From JABWBD01 sp040768665 (lineage in GTDB: Bacteria > Planctomycetota > Planctomycetia > Pirellulales > Thermoguttaceae), in assembly GCA_040768665.1 (NCBI GenBank), contig JAXGMN010000125.1, positions 1 to 6,638 on the forward strand: DNA of 6,638 bases, written 5' to 3'. Shown piece after piece: positions 1 to 6,638 of the stretch. The notes under the pieces are model-generated. The model saw only the letters and a list, made by a program, of their open reading frames with translations, did no database searches and had not been told where the DNA came from. Each line of letters opens with the position of its first letter. Position 1 is the first letter of the stretch. Both the position numbers and the translations under genes were made by a program.

Positions 1-94
1 TGTGGGGGCAGGGGGTGGCCGGGGGTAAAAGAAACGCAGGCCGCCGGAAACCCGCGGGCGGGGTGCAGGGAGGGGGGGACGTTAAAGATTCAGC
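1..94. other. G-run-rich tail downstream of the EF-hand gene
   Basis: No gene is seen after the EF-hand stop. The plus strand carries G-runs at 4-8, 11-15 and 21-25, and again at 56-58, 60-63, 68-70 and 72-78. The second cluster alone satisfies the four-run G-quadruplex pattern, with loops of 1, 4 and 1 bases. The G-rich strand is the template for EF-hand transcription, so the RNA would be C-rich there. No ordinary terminator hairpin with a T-tract is visible; CCCGCGGG at 51-58 is a short palindrome followed by TTT on the minus strand. Confidence 0.6.
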
Positions 95-619
95 CTACTG
101 CTGCTTCTTGGCCCTGGCTTTCCTCGCGCCTGGCTTGCCCGCCTTTTTCGCCTTCGCCTGGCCTTCCTTGAACTCTTCGAGGGTGACCTTCTTGTCGCCG
201 TTCTTGTCCATCTTTTCGAACATCTGCTGGGCCCTGTCGAGTTGGGCGGCGTCTTTGCGTTTGCCCTTGAACTCCTCCGCGGTCAAGGCGCCGTCGTTGT
301 CCTGGTCCATCGACATGAAGCGGGCTTCGATCGGCTTGTTCTTGAACTCGACGATGCACACACTGCCGTTGGCGTCCTTGTCGAGCAACTTGAAGATAGC
401 CTCCTGCCTCGCATCGCCTTTTCTGCCCTTGAATTCGTCCAGCGACAACTTCTCATCGCCATCCTTGTCCATCTTCTTGAACTGCTCCTCAGCCGCCTTG
501 CTCTGCTTTTCCTGAGCGTCTTTCTTCTTGGCAGCGGCGTCGTCCTGCGCCCATGCATTACCGGCAACGACCAGGCAGGCAACCACGGCAGCAAGCCACA
601 GCGAGCAATTTCTGAACAT
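95..619 (-). CDS. Exported four-EF-hand calcium-binding protein
   Basis: Encodes 174 residues. The start is set by a near-perfect Shine-Dalgarno, GAGGAGGT, ending five or fewer bases before the ATG; an in-frame ATG 16 codons further upstream lacks this support. Residues 1-24 look like a signal peptide (hydrophobic 7-20, likely cut after AWA, before Gln25). A lipobox-like VVAC at 12-15 is a less likely alternative, because the hydrophobic stretch continues past the Cys. Four canonical 12-residue EF-hand loops follow at 51-62 (DKDGDEKLSLDE), 80-91 (DKDANGSVCIVE), 105-116 (DQDNDGALTAEE) and 138-149 (DKNGDKKVTLEE). Each has acidic or Asn residues at positions 1, 3 and 5 and Glu at 12, so all four should bind Ca2+. 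The last 20 residues are very rich in Lys, Arg and Ala. It probably acts outside the cytoplasmic membrane as a calcium-binding or sensing protein; the partner is unknown. It is a separate unit from the upstream genes and ends with TAG. The EF-hand assignment is firm; the role is not. Confidence 0.93.
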   Translation of the reverse strand: MFRNCSLWLAAVVACLVVAGNAWAQDDAAAKKKDAQEKQSKAAEEQFKKMDKDGDEKLSLDEFKGRKGDARQEAIFKLLDKDANGSVCIVEFKNKPIEARFMSMDQDNDGALTAEEFKGKRKDAAQLDRAQQMFEKMDKNGDKKVTLEEFKEGQAKAKKAGKPGARKARAKKQQ

Positions 620-623
620 GTGA

Positions 624-631
624 ACCTCCTC
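624..631 (-). promoter_or_regulatory. Strong ribosome binding site of the EF-hand gene
   Basis: The minus strand reads GAGGAGGT, with the AGGAGG core five bases before the ATG at 619. It decides between this start and the in-frame ATG at 667, adds a clean signal peptide at the N terminus, and implies efficient translation. Confidence 0.85.
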
Positions 632-910
632 AACAACTCGGTGGAAACTCTCAAGCCCGGACTTCACGCAAGTACGGGCAACATACGCCTCTCCGAGCGC
701 CTACTAGAACACCGGTCCAAGACGAAGTAAAGGCCCCCGGGCGGTTTTCGCATGACCGGCACTGCGCTGGCTGGTCAAAATCAAGAGAGACCTGCCAAAT
801 CCATGAAACCCGACTCCGGTCCCGAGGTTTCGCAGAATACCCGGTCTGTCACAAAGATTGCGCTACGGAGGGGGTAAGCACGTTTTTCCCGGAAATGGTT
901 GGATCGCAAA

Positions 911-935
911 CCGAACTGCCGAGATGGCAGTTCGG
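911..935 (-). terminator. Hairpin, probable terminator after the TIM-barrel gene
   Basis: There is a perfect 10-base-pair stem (CCGAACTGCC / GGCAGTTCGG) with a 5-base loop, starting 31 bases past the TGA of the TIM-barrel gene. On the minus strand it is followed directly by TTT and then GCG, so the U-tract is short and termination may be partial. On the plus strand a run of five T lies 8 bases beyond the stem, but no plus-strand gene needs it. Confidence 0.55.
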
Positions 936-966
936 CGCGGAGGTTTTTCGCCCAGGCGATGGCTTC

Positions 967-1848
967 TCAACGGGCCTTCGGCGGGTTTGGGCCCGACATG
1001 CCGATCCGCTGCGCCACCGCTTCGAGGAATGTTCTCGCTTCCGCGGCCGCTTGGTCTGGATTCTCAACGTAGGGATAGAGCTCGACCGTCACCCATCCCG
1101 GGTAGCCGCTGGCCACGATCTCACGGAGCACGGCCTCAAAGTCGATGGCCCCGCGGCCGGGGATCAGATGGGCGTGGACGCGTGAGGGGGCGATGTCTTC
1201 CAGATGATAGTGTCTTGTTTGAGAGGCCATCCGCGGAATCCAGGTTTCCGGATCCTCTCCGACGCAGTAGGCGTGGCCGATGTCGAAATTCAGTCCGACC
1301 CGCGGCGAATCGACGCGGCCGGCGAACTCGAGGTACTGCTCGAACCGCTCGATCAGCAATCCGGGTTCCGGCTCGATGAGCAGGTCGACTCCGATCTGCT
1401 GTGCGACCTCGACGCAGGGCATGAATTCGTCGTAGAACAATCGTGCCGCATCCTTCCACGACTGTTCCGGCCCCAGCGGGCCGCCCGGTTCGGTCTGAAC
1501 CGCCGGGGCGCCCAGTTCCCCGGCCAGACGCAGTGCCCGCTTGGTGTGCTCCCGCCGGATCGCACGGTAATGCGCATCGGGCTCGATCCAGGAAGGGTGC
1601 CAGTACGGCTGCCTGGGATCGGCCACGGCATTCATCATGAACCCGTTGATATTGGAGATTGCCAGGGCATGTTGCTCGAGGCAACTCCGAATGGCCTGCT
1701 TTCGCTCCTCCAACAGTCCCGCGGGCCAGGCGTGCGGCACGTCGGCCAGCAACTCGATCCCTCGGTAGCCCAACGACGCGACCCTGCGGATCGCTTCTTC
1801 GACCGAGTAGTGCATGTAGGCATTCGAACTAAAAGCCAGCTTCATCAT
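967..1848 (-). CDS. Sugar-phosphate isomerase/epimerase-like TIM-barrel protein (COG1082 type)
   Basis: Encodes 293 residues, a normal length for xylose-isomerase-like TIM barrels (AP endonuclease family 2 fold). Candidate metal and active-site residues fall at the usual strand ends: Glu159 in LIEPEPG, Asp189 and His192 in NFDIGH, His213/His215 in HYHLED, His227 in HAHLIPGRG, and Glu256 in TVELYPY. The GRGAIDF motif before the last helix is typical of the family. Members isomerise, epimerise or dehydrate small sugars and polyols with a divalent metal; the substrate here is unknown. No signal peptide is visible, so it is likely cytoplasmic. Two ATGs stand in tandem: a GGGAG motif lies 4 bases from the first and 7 from the second (1845), so the true start may be one codon later. 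It follows the ABC permease genes in the same direction across an 85-base gap filled with heptamer repeats, and could share their transcript. A probable terminator lies just downstream. Confidence 0.88.
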   Translation of the reverse strand: MMKLAFSSNAYMHYSVEEAIRRVASLGYRGIELLADVPHAWPAGLLEERKQAIRSCLEQHALAISNINGFMMNAVADPRQPYWHPSWIEPDAHYRAIRREHTKRALRLAGELGAPAVQTEPGGPLGPEQSWKDAARLFYDEFMPCVEVAQQIGVDLLIEPEPGLLIERFEQYLEFAGRVDSPRVGLNFDIGHAYCVGEDPETWIPRMASQTRHYHLEDIAPSRVHAHLIPGRGAIDFEAVLREIVASGYPGWVTVELYPYVENPDQAAAEARTFLEAVAQRIGMSGPNPPKAR

Positions 1849-1859
1849 CCTGCTCCCAC

Positions 1860-1929
1860 TTATCTCTTATCCCTTATCTCTTATCCCTTATCCCTTATCC
1901 CTTATCCCTTATCCCTTATCCCTTATCCC
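1860..1929 (-). repeat. Ten tandem heptamers, GGGATAA on the coding strand
   Basis: On the plus strand the unit is TTATCCC, repeated ten times without interruption. Copies 1 and 3 (1860-1866 and 1874-1880) are TTATCTC variants; the rest are identical. The array starts 4 bases after the permease stop codon and ends 11 bases before the TIM-barrel ATG, so it fills the gap without touching either gene. Read as mRNA it has eight runs of three G at 7-base spacing, with 4-base ATAA loops between adjacent perfect units, meeting the usual G-quadruplex pattern. Because 7 is not a multiple of 3, a UAA stop recurs in all three frames. Identical copies suggest recent expansion or slippage. It is comparable in form to the heptameric short tandem repeats of cyanobacteria, but the unit differs. 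Confidence 0.95.
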
Positions 1930-1933
1930 ACCC

Positions 1934-2770
1934 TCAACTGCTTGCACTTCGATAACTCACCAGCGCCCGGTTGAACACCCATCGCGAGGCCACGAGGCTG
2001 CCGGCCGTTGCGAGAATCGCGAACAGCGGCAGAAACCAGTCTTCCAGGTCGTGCGGATCGAGCGGCCGCACCAGCATTCTCGCGGGCACGTTCACGACAA
2101 CCAGCACCGGGATGATGAAGGTGAAAAACCATCGCAAGGGCGTGCCGAACGCGCCGCGGTAGATTTCCATCGGATAGCGGGAGAAATTGGTGATATAGAA
2201 CCAGAAGTCGTAGAGCGTCTGATTCCGTCCCAGCCAGACGCTCGTGGAAGCCAGCGTGAACATGAGGCTGTACAATATCGCGACGCCGCACACCACGTAA
2301 ACCGGGTACAACACGAACTGCACCGGCCCCGGCGAGTAGCCGATCCGGGTGAGGGAATAGCCGAGCAGCACCAGTCCGACGACGAAGTTGCCCATCGAAG
2401 CCCATTCGATCCGGTTGAGCGACACCAGGAACTGCGTGTCGATCGGTTTGAGCAGCGCGAAGTCGAGCGAACCGGTGCGGATCAACTCGCCGAACTCGTC
2501 GGCATTCGTCATGAAGAAGGCCTGGACCAGGCTGTTCACCAGCAAAGTCGTTGCGAGAAAGACGAAGAACTCGTACTTCCCCCATCCGCTCCCGGCTCCC
2601 AGCATCGGCGTGTACTCGAAAATCAGCACGTAGAAGCCCAGGTTCATGAAGATCCACGACATCGACGAAAAGGCCTCGATCAGGAAATTGCCGCGGAAGG
2701 TCATGTCGCGGACGAGGCTGTTGCGGGCGAATGTGAGCAGGACGCGGAGATAGGAAGGGTGCTCGCTCAT
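1934..2770 (-). CDS. ABC-2-type transporter permease, second subunit (COG3694 / PF06182-like)
   Basis: Encodes 278 residues from the ATG at 2770, which lies 4 bases after the stop of the first permease. A longer frame opens at 2821 but would overlap that gene by 47 bases and adds a non-hydrophobic, low-quality N terminus, so I prefer the shorter start; its Shine-Dalgarno is weak (a GGGGG run about 8 bases upstream). About six hydrophobic segments are visible, roughly at 34-52, 68-88, 124-141, 151-175, 213-232 and 245-262. Family-like features are IRTGSLDFALLKPID at 97-111 in the cytoplasmic loop, FSRYPMEIYRG at 196-206, and a C terminus ending in RALVSYRS. It should form a heterodimer with the neighbouring permease and be driven by the ATPase encoded first in the operon. 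Direction is probably export, as for most ABC-2 systems; no substrate-binding protein is present. The substrate is unknown. Confidence 0.9.
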   Translation of the reverse strand: MSEHPSYLRVLLTFARNSLVRDMTFRGNFLIEAFSSMSWIFMNLGFYVLIFEYTPMLGAGSGWGKYEFFVFLATTLLVNSLVQAFFMTNADEFGELIRTGSLDFALLKPIDTQFLVSLNRIEWASMGNFVVGLVLLGYSLTRIGYSPGPVQFVLYPVYVVCGVAILYSLMFTLASTSVWLGRNQTLYDFWFYITNFSRYPMEIYRGAFGTPLRWFFTFIIPVLVVVNVPARMLVRPLDPHDLEDWFLPLFAILATAGSLVASRWVFNRALVSYRSASS

Positions 2771-2774
2771 GCGG

Positions 2775-3605
<831 letters not shown>

Positions 3606-3608
3606 CGG

Positions 3609-4637
3609 TCACTCCTCTTTGAGCAGTTCCGGGACCTGGCCGACCTGGCGTTCGGCCGGTTCGCCGTTGCGGGAAAAAATCTCCGCGATGATCTCTTCCA
3701 GCGGCGGGTCCTCCACGCTCACGTCTTCCACCGCGTAGCTGCCAAGCAGTCCGCTGAGCACGTCGGGCACGAGGCGACGCGCGACGCGGATCTTCGCTCG
3801 CGGCGGTTCCTCCGAGATCACCTGCCCGAATCGTGGCAGGTCGGCGGGGATCCGGCCGTCGGCGAACTGAAGCGAAACGAGCTTCTCGCCGCCGTAGCGG
3901 TTTACGATGCCGCTGAGCGAGCCGTCGTAAATGATCCGCCCCGCCGCAATAATCACCACCCGCCGACAAAGCGCCAGCACGTCCTTCATATAGTGGCTGG
4001 TGAGAAGAATGGTGATCTTGCGGATTTCCTGGTAGTGGCGCAAGAAGCTCTGGATGTTGTATTGGGCGATCACGTCGAGCCCGATCGTCGGCTCGTCCAG
4101 AAAAAGCACGTCCGGCGAATGGAGCAGGGCGGCGATCAGTTCCATCTTCATCCGTTCGCCGAGGGAGAGTTCCCGCACCGGCTGCAAGAGAAGATGGCGG
4201 ACGTCCAACAGCGCGGTCAGTTCGTCGCGGCTCTGCTCGAATCGCGAAGGCTCGATCCGGTAGATCTGCTGGTGCAGGCGAAAGGACTCCGCCGCCGGGA
4301 GGTCCCACCAAAGCTGGTTTTTTTGCCCCATCACCAGAGCGAAGCGGCGACGGTAGGCATTTTCGCGCTTCCAGGGAACGTGGCCCAAGACACGAGCCTC
4401 GCCGCCTGTGGGGCTAATCACCCCGGAGAGGAGTTTGAGGGTGGTCGTCTTCCCCGCGCCGTTCGGCCCCAGAAAGGCGGCGAACTCCCCCTGTTCGATC
4501 AACAGATCGATTCCGCGGACCGCCTCGACCGTGCGATACCGCCGACGCGCGAGCCCGCGGATCGAGGCCCAAAGTCCCTCGCTCTTCTGATATATCCGGT
4601 AGGACTTGGCCAGTCCCTTGATCTCGACGACGGGCAT
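3609..4637 (-). CDS. ABC transporter ATP-binding protein (COG4586-like)
   Basis: Encodes 342 residues. All nucleotide-binding motifs are present and look active: Walker A GPNGAGKTT (57-65), Q-loop Gln105 in MGQKNQ, signature LSLGERMKMEL (157-167), Walker B DVLFLDEP (176-183) with catalytic Glu182, D-loop GLD (186-188) and switch His215 in LLTSH. The LSLGE signature in place of LSGGQ, followed by TIGLDV after Walker B, fits COG4586, which pairs with the two permeases encoded next. A C-terminal extension of about 100 residues (240-342) follows the nucleotide-binding domain and may regulate or dimerise. It should power export of an unknown substrate from the cytoplasmic face of the membrane. The start is uncertain: a TTG at 4664 would add nine residues. 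Neither start has a good ribosome binding site (GGAG lies about 18 bases before the ATG), and I chose the ATG because PVVEIKGLAKSY is a typical beginning for the domain. Confidence 0.94.
   Translation of the reverse strand: MPVVEIKGLAKSYRIYQKSEGLWASIRGLARRRYRTVEAVRGIDLLIEQGEFAAFLGPNGAGKTTTLKLLSGVISPTGGEARVLGHVPWKRENAYRRRFALVMGQKNQLWWDLPAAESFRLHQQIYRIEPSRFEQSRDELTALLDVRHLLLQPVRELSLGERMKMELIAALLHSPDVLFLDEPTIGLDVIAQYNIQSFLRHYQEIRKITILLTSHYMKDVLALCRRVVIIAAGRIIYDGSLSGIVNRYGGEKLVSLQFADGRIPADLPRFGQVISEEPPRAKIRVARRLVPDVLSGLLGSYAVEDVSVEDPPLEEIIAEIFSRNGEPAERQVGQVPELLKEE
3612..3617 (-). promoter_or_regulatory. Ribosome binding site of the first permease, inside the ATPase gene
   Basis: The minus strand reads GAGGAG, then the ATPase stop TGA, then CCG, then the permease ATG. 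Spacing to the start is 6 bases. The site also encodes the last Glu-Glu of the ATPase, which indicates coupled translation of the two subunits. Confidence 0.75.
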
Positions 4638-5003
4638 TCGTGTCTTGCGGTCAAACTCCGGCAACTGGAGCAGACCAGGTCTCCTGCGGTGGTCGAAGCG
4701 GCTTTTCTGCTAAAAACTCTATTCTACCCCACCTGAGGGAAAACAGAAGTGTCGTCGGTCAATCGGGCACGCGTCTGAGGGAATTCCCGGTACTTTGGAG
4801 TGCTCCGACTTGTCGGAGCTTTCGGTGCTGGTGATGCCGCTTTTCTTTGGATCGGCGCGGAGCAGAAGTCGCGGCCCGCGCTACGGCTCGCGCAGAATTG
4901 CCATACCCACGGCGCGCCTCCCTGCGCCGCCAACGCCCGACTGATGTCTTCGCAGCATGACCCCGTCCACCAACCCTCCCTCACGTCTCCAGAATTGGCG
5001 GAG
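4638..5003. other. Intergenic spacer with palindromes upstream of the ABC operon
   Basis: These 366 bases lie between the large membrane protein's stop and the ATPase start. I see no convincing gene: an 86-codon minus-strand frame (4984-4724) has no ribosome binding site, no recognisable motifs and Ser/Arg/Pro-rich composition. The ABC operon promoter should be here; a weak candidate -10 is TAGAAT at 4721-4726 on the minus strand, with only a poor TTCTGT 16 bases upstream. Palindromes cluster in the middle: GGGAATTCCC at 4779-4788, an 8-base-pair inverted repeat at 4802-4819, and GGCGCGCC at 4911-4918. CTTTGGA occurs twice, at 4793-4799 and 4845-4851. This looks like a degenerate dispersed element rather than unique sequence, but that is inference. 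Confidence 0.55.
4802..4819. repeat. Short perfect inverted repeat, possible REP-like element
   Basis: GCTCCGAC and GTCGGAGC are exact reverse complements separated by TT, so a folded strand would form about seven base pairs with a 4-base loop. CTTTGGA flanks it on the left and recurs 26 bases to its right. Neither side has a T-run long enough for a clear terminator, although it sits about 185 bases past the stop of the large membrane protein gene. It may be a repetitive extragenic palindrome or a remnant of a small mobile element. Confidence 0.5.
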
Positions 5004-6638
5004 TTACTTCACGAAATCAAGATCGATAAACAGCCCCGCCCCCGCGGCCGGATCCATTTTCTGGTTCGGCACAACCGGGTACCACAGGAAAGGCAGCGCG
5101 GGATCGTGCTCGCCCAGGAAGGTGTCCTTCCCAACCCTGTCGGCTTGATGCGCGTTCCGTTTCGCAAGGATCGCGTTGAGCTCGTCGCTCGCACCGCGTG
5201 GCTCGTAGTAAAACCGTTGGCAAGCGATCGGCACCACCGGCAATCGGTTCAGGTACTTCCTTTCCGTCAGCGCGTCGAGCGAATCCGGCAGCTCGCCATG
5301 ATCGTTGACGTACATCCGCAGCGCAAGATAGAGAATCGTCGCCCGCCGCTGCGATTCTGCCGTGTAGATCTGAAAAATCTGGCTCCCATGCCTCACCGAC
5401 AGCCATCGCAGCAGACGAAAATGGTCCATGCCTGGTTCCAGGACCATTTTGTGCGATATCTGGTACCAGAGCGGTCGAGAGGGATCGTAGGGGAGGATAT
5501 CCTCGCTGGTTATCATTTCGCGGTTGTAGCCGCGCCGCTGGACGCCGTACGTCTCAAGGCCGGCCGTGGGGCCGTATCCACCATAGGGCCGGATGCCGAT
5601 CTGATCGTTGATCACCGCCGTCTCGTACTCCTCGGCCCGATCTGCGGCAATGCGGTAGGCGCGGTCGAGGAGTTGACGAGCCCGCGTTCGCTCGAACGAC
5701 AGCCAGCGGTAGCGCCATGGCAGCGGTTCGTCGTGGAATCCATATCTGGCAAATCCCTCCGCCGGACCGTATTGCAGCCAGGAAATATCGCGCTGGTAGT
5801 CTGCCGCCAGCCACTCGGCATGCCTGGGCCGCTCGGCGGCCCAGTCTTCCAGGAATTCAAGGCAAACGCGAAGCTGTTCATTGCCTATGCCGGGCCGGCT
5901 GGTCGCCATGCGAAGCATCCTATTCAGCTCGGCATCCGCCAAGACCATCTCGGCGTAGGTTCTCCTGAATACCGCAAGCGAATTCTCTCGCCAAGGACGT
6001 GAAAACGTGGGGCTCGACGCCGCGTCACCCCGCGTCTGCAATGCCTGCTCCATCCATTGGCGAGGCGTTGCACCCATTGTCCCAACATTCTCGAGGCGGA
6101 GGTTGAAATCCTCCACGACCCTCTTCGGCGGCAAGTTCATCAGCCTCGCGTCGACCTTCGTCACCGAATCGTACGGCCGGATTTCGCTCGTCCGGTGATG
6201 CGCGTGCGCCACGAACGTGAACGCGACAGCCGCCACGATGACTAGCGCCGGCACCCGCATCGCGCGCCACGAATTGTCCTGGCGCAGACGGGACCCGGCC
6301 AACAGCCGGCTGCCGATCAGAAGCGCCAACAGCATGGGCGCCGCCCCCAGTTTCCATCCCAGGCCCAGGAAGAATACCCCGATGCCTATCCAGAACGCGA
6401 AGCAGGCCGTCAACACCGGGGCCGCCAGCAGGGCAATGATCCGGCTGCGAACGAACATGGAGCACGCCTGGCCGATCACCAACACCGAAACATAACCGAG
6501 TACGACAAGGAGAACGGCCAACGGCTTCATCGCGTGCCGTTCGTCAGGCGGCATCACGAACCAGGCCGACGCGAACACGACCACGGCGACCGGCAGCAGG
6601 ACCGCCGCCATGACGGCCAGCCGGCTCAGCCAGATCTC
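5004..6638 (-). CDS. Large multi-span membrane protein, planctomycete type, 5' end outside the window
   Basis: The reading frame stays open to the window edge, so 544 C-terminal residues are visible and the start is missing. An ATG at 6611 exists, but it falls at the start of a hydrophobic segment with sensible coding upstream (EIWLSRLAV) and no ribosome binding site. In visible numbering, hydrophobic segments lie near 10-29, 38-58, 66-94, 97-114 and 128-145. The rest, about 400 residues, is hydrophilic. Residues 438-457 read LALRMYVNDHGELPDSLDAL, followed by LPVVP and FYYEPRG. As I recall, this module occurs at the C terminus of many planctomycete membrane proteins and resembles the tail of pseudopilin-like proteins. 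The GQACSMFVRSRIIALL region resembles planctomycete proteins annotated as ABC-2-type permeases, so the missing N terminus may hold more membrane spans of that kind. The function is unknown. It ends with TAA, 366 bases before the ABC operon, so joint transcription is uncertain. Confidence 0.8.
   Translation of the reverse strand, partial: EIWLSRLAVMAAVLLPVAVVVFASAWFVMPPDERHAMKPLAVLLVVLGYVSVLVIGQACSMFVRSRIIALLAAPVLTACFAFWIGIGVFFLGLGWKLGAAPMLLALLIGSRLLAGSRLRQDNSWRAMRVPALVIVAAVAFTFVAHAHHRTSEIRPYDSVTKVDARLMNLPPKRVVEDFNLRLENVGTMGATPRQWMEQALQTRGDAASSPTFSRPWRENSLAVFRRTYAEMVLADAELNRMLRMATSRPGIGNEQLRVCLEFLEDWAAERPRHAEWLAADYQRDISWLQYGPAEGFARYGFHDEPLPWRYRWLSFERTRARQLLDRAYRIAADRAEEYETAVINDQIGIRPYGGYGPTAGLETYGVQRRGYNREMITSEDILPYDPSRPLWYQISHKMVLEPGMDHFRLLRWLSVRHGSQIFQIYTAESQRRATILYLALRMYVNDHGELPDSLDALTERKYLNRLPVVPIACQRFYYEPRGASDELNAILAKRNAHQADRVGKDTFLGEHDPALPFLWYPVVPNQKMDPAAGAGLFIDLDFVK

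Larger units (their letters stand above)
620..966. other. Intergenic spacer between the TIM-barrel and EF-hand genes
   Basis: These 347 bases hold no convincing gene; the reading frames that enter it are overlaps of the flanking genes. It contains the EF-hand ribosome binding site at its left end and a hairpin at 911-935 near its right end. The promoter of the EF-hand gene should lie here. I see no good match to a -35/-10 pair; the best is a weak TATGTT about 60 bases upstream of the start codon. A small CCCGGG palindrome lies at 736-741. Confidence 0.6.

Noticed and set aside
1860..1929. CRISPR array
   Set aside because: The units are 7 bases and directly adjacent, with no spacers and no cas genes nearby.
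1860..1929. Telomere-like end sequence
   Set aside because: The G-rich heptamer resembles telomeric repeats, but it is short and sits between two intact genes in the middle of the window.
1204..1974. A 256-codon plus-strand frame crossing the heptamer array
   Set aside because: It is antisense to the TIM-barrel gene and ends in a translation of the repeat (SLIPYPL units), which has no sign of selection as protein.
4802..4819. Intrinsic terminator for the large membrane protein gene
   Set aside because: The short stem lies about 185 bases past the stop codon and lacks a following T-run on the minus strand.
4724..4984. An 86-codon minus-strand frame in the spacer before the ABC operon
   Set aside because: No ribosome binding site, no domain, and composition like translated intergenic DNA; the region is dominated by palindromes.
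4800..6002. A 400-codon open frame on the plus strand
   Set aside because: It lies almost wholly antisense to the large membrane protein gene, has no ribosome binding site or recognisable motif, and long antisense frames are expected in GC-rich coding DNA.

Overview
This 6.6 kb window is GC-rich, and every gene I can support reads on the minus strand. The gene set suggests a planctomycete, probably of the Pirellula type. The pointers are a small exported EF-hand protein, a large membrane protein whose C-terminal module (LALRxYxxDHGxLPxSLxAL) I associate with planctomycete proteins, a COG1082-type TIM-barrel protein, and intergenic DNA with palindromes and short tandem repeats. The lineage is inferred from recalled family resemblance, not from a search.

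In transcription order (right to left) the layout is as follows. (1) Positions 6638-5004 hold the 3' part of a large multi-membrane-span protein that runs off the window edge. (2) A 366-base spacer contains several palindromes and no convincing gene. (3) A compact ABC transporter operon follows: ATPase (4637-3609), first permease (3605-2775) and second permease (2770-1934), separated by only 3 and 4 bases. The combination matches the uncharacterised three-part exporter family COG4586/COG4587/COG3694, in which two different ABC-2-type permeases pair with one ATPase. (4) Ten tandem copies of a 7-base unit (GGGATAA on the coding strand) occupy 70 of the 85 intergenic bases after the second permease. 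(5) A sugar-phosphate isomerase/epimerase-like TIM-barrel gene (1848-967) is followed by a hairpin that probably ends the transcript. (6) A 347-base spacer precedes a gene with a near-perfect ribosome binding site, encoding an exported protein with four EF-hand calcium loops (619-95). (7) The last 94 bases are a G-run-rich tail.

The ABC genes almost certainly form one transcript and one membrane complex, whose substrate cannot be read from sequence. The TIM-barrel gene may be co-transcribed across the heptamer repeat. No proven functional link joins it to the transporter, the EF-hand protein or the large membrane protein. I did not find a clearly new system. The most unusual item is the heptamer repeat, which could form a G-quadruplex in the mRNA between the transporter genes and the TIM-barrel gene.
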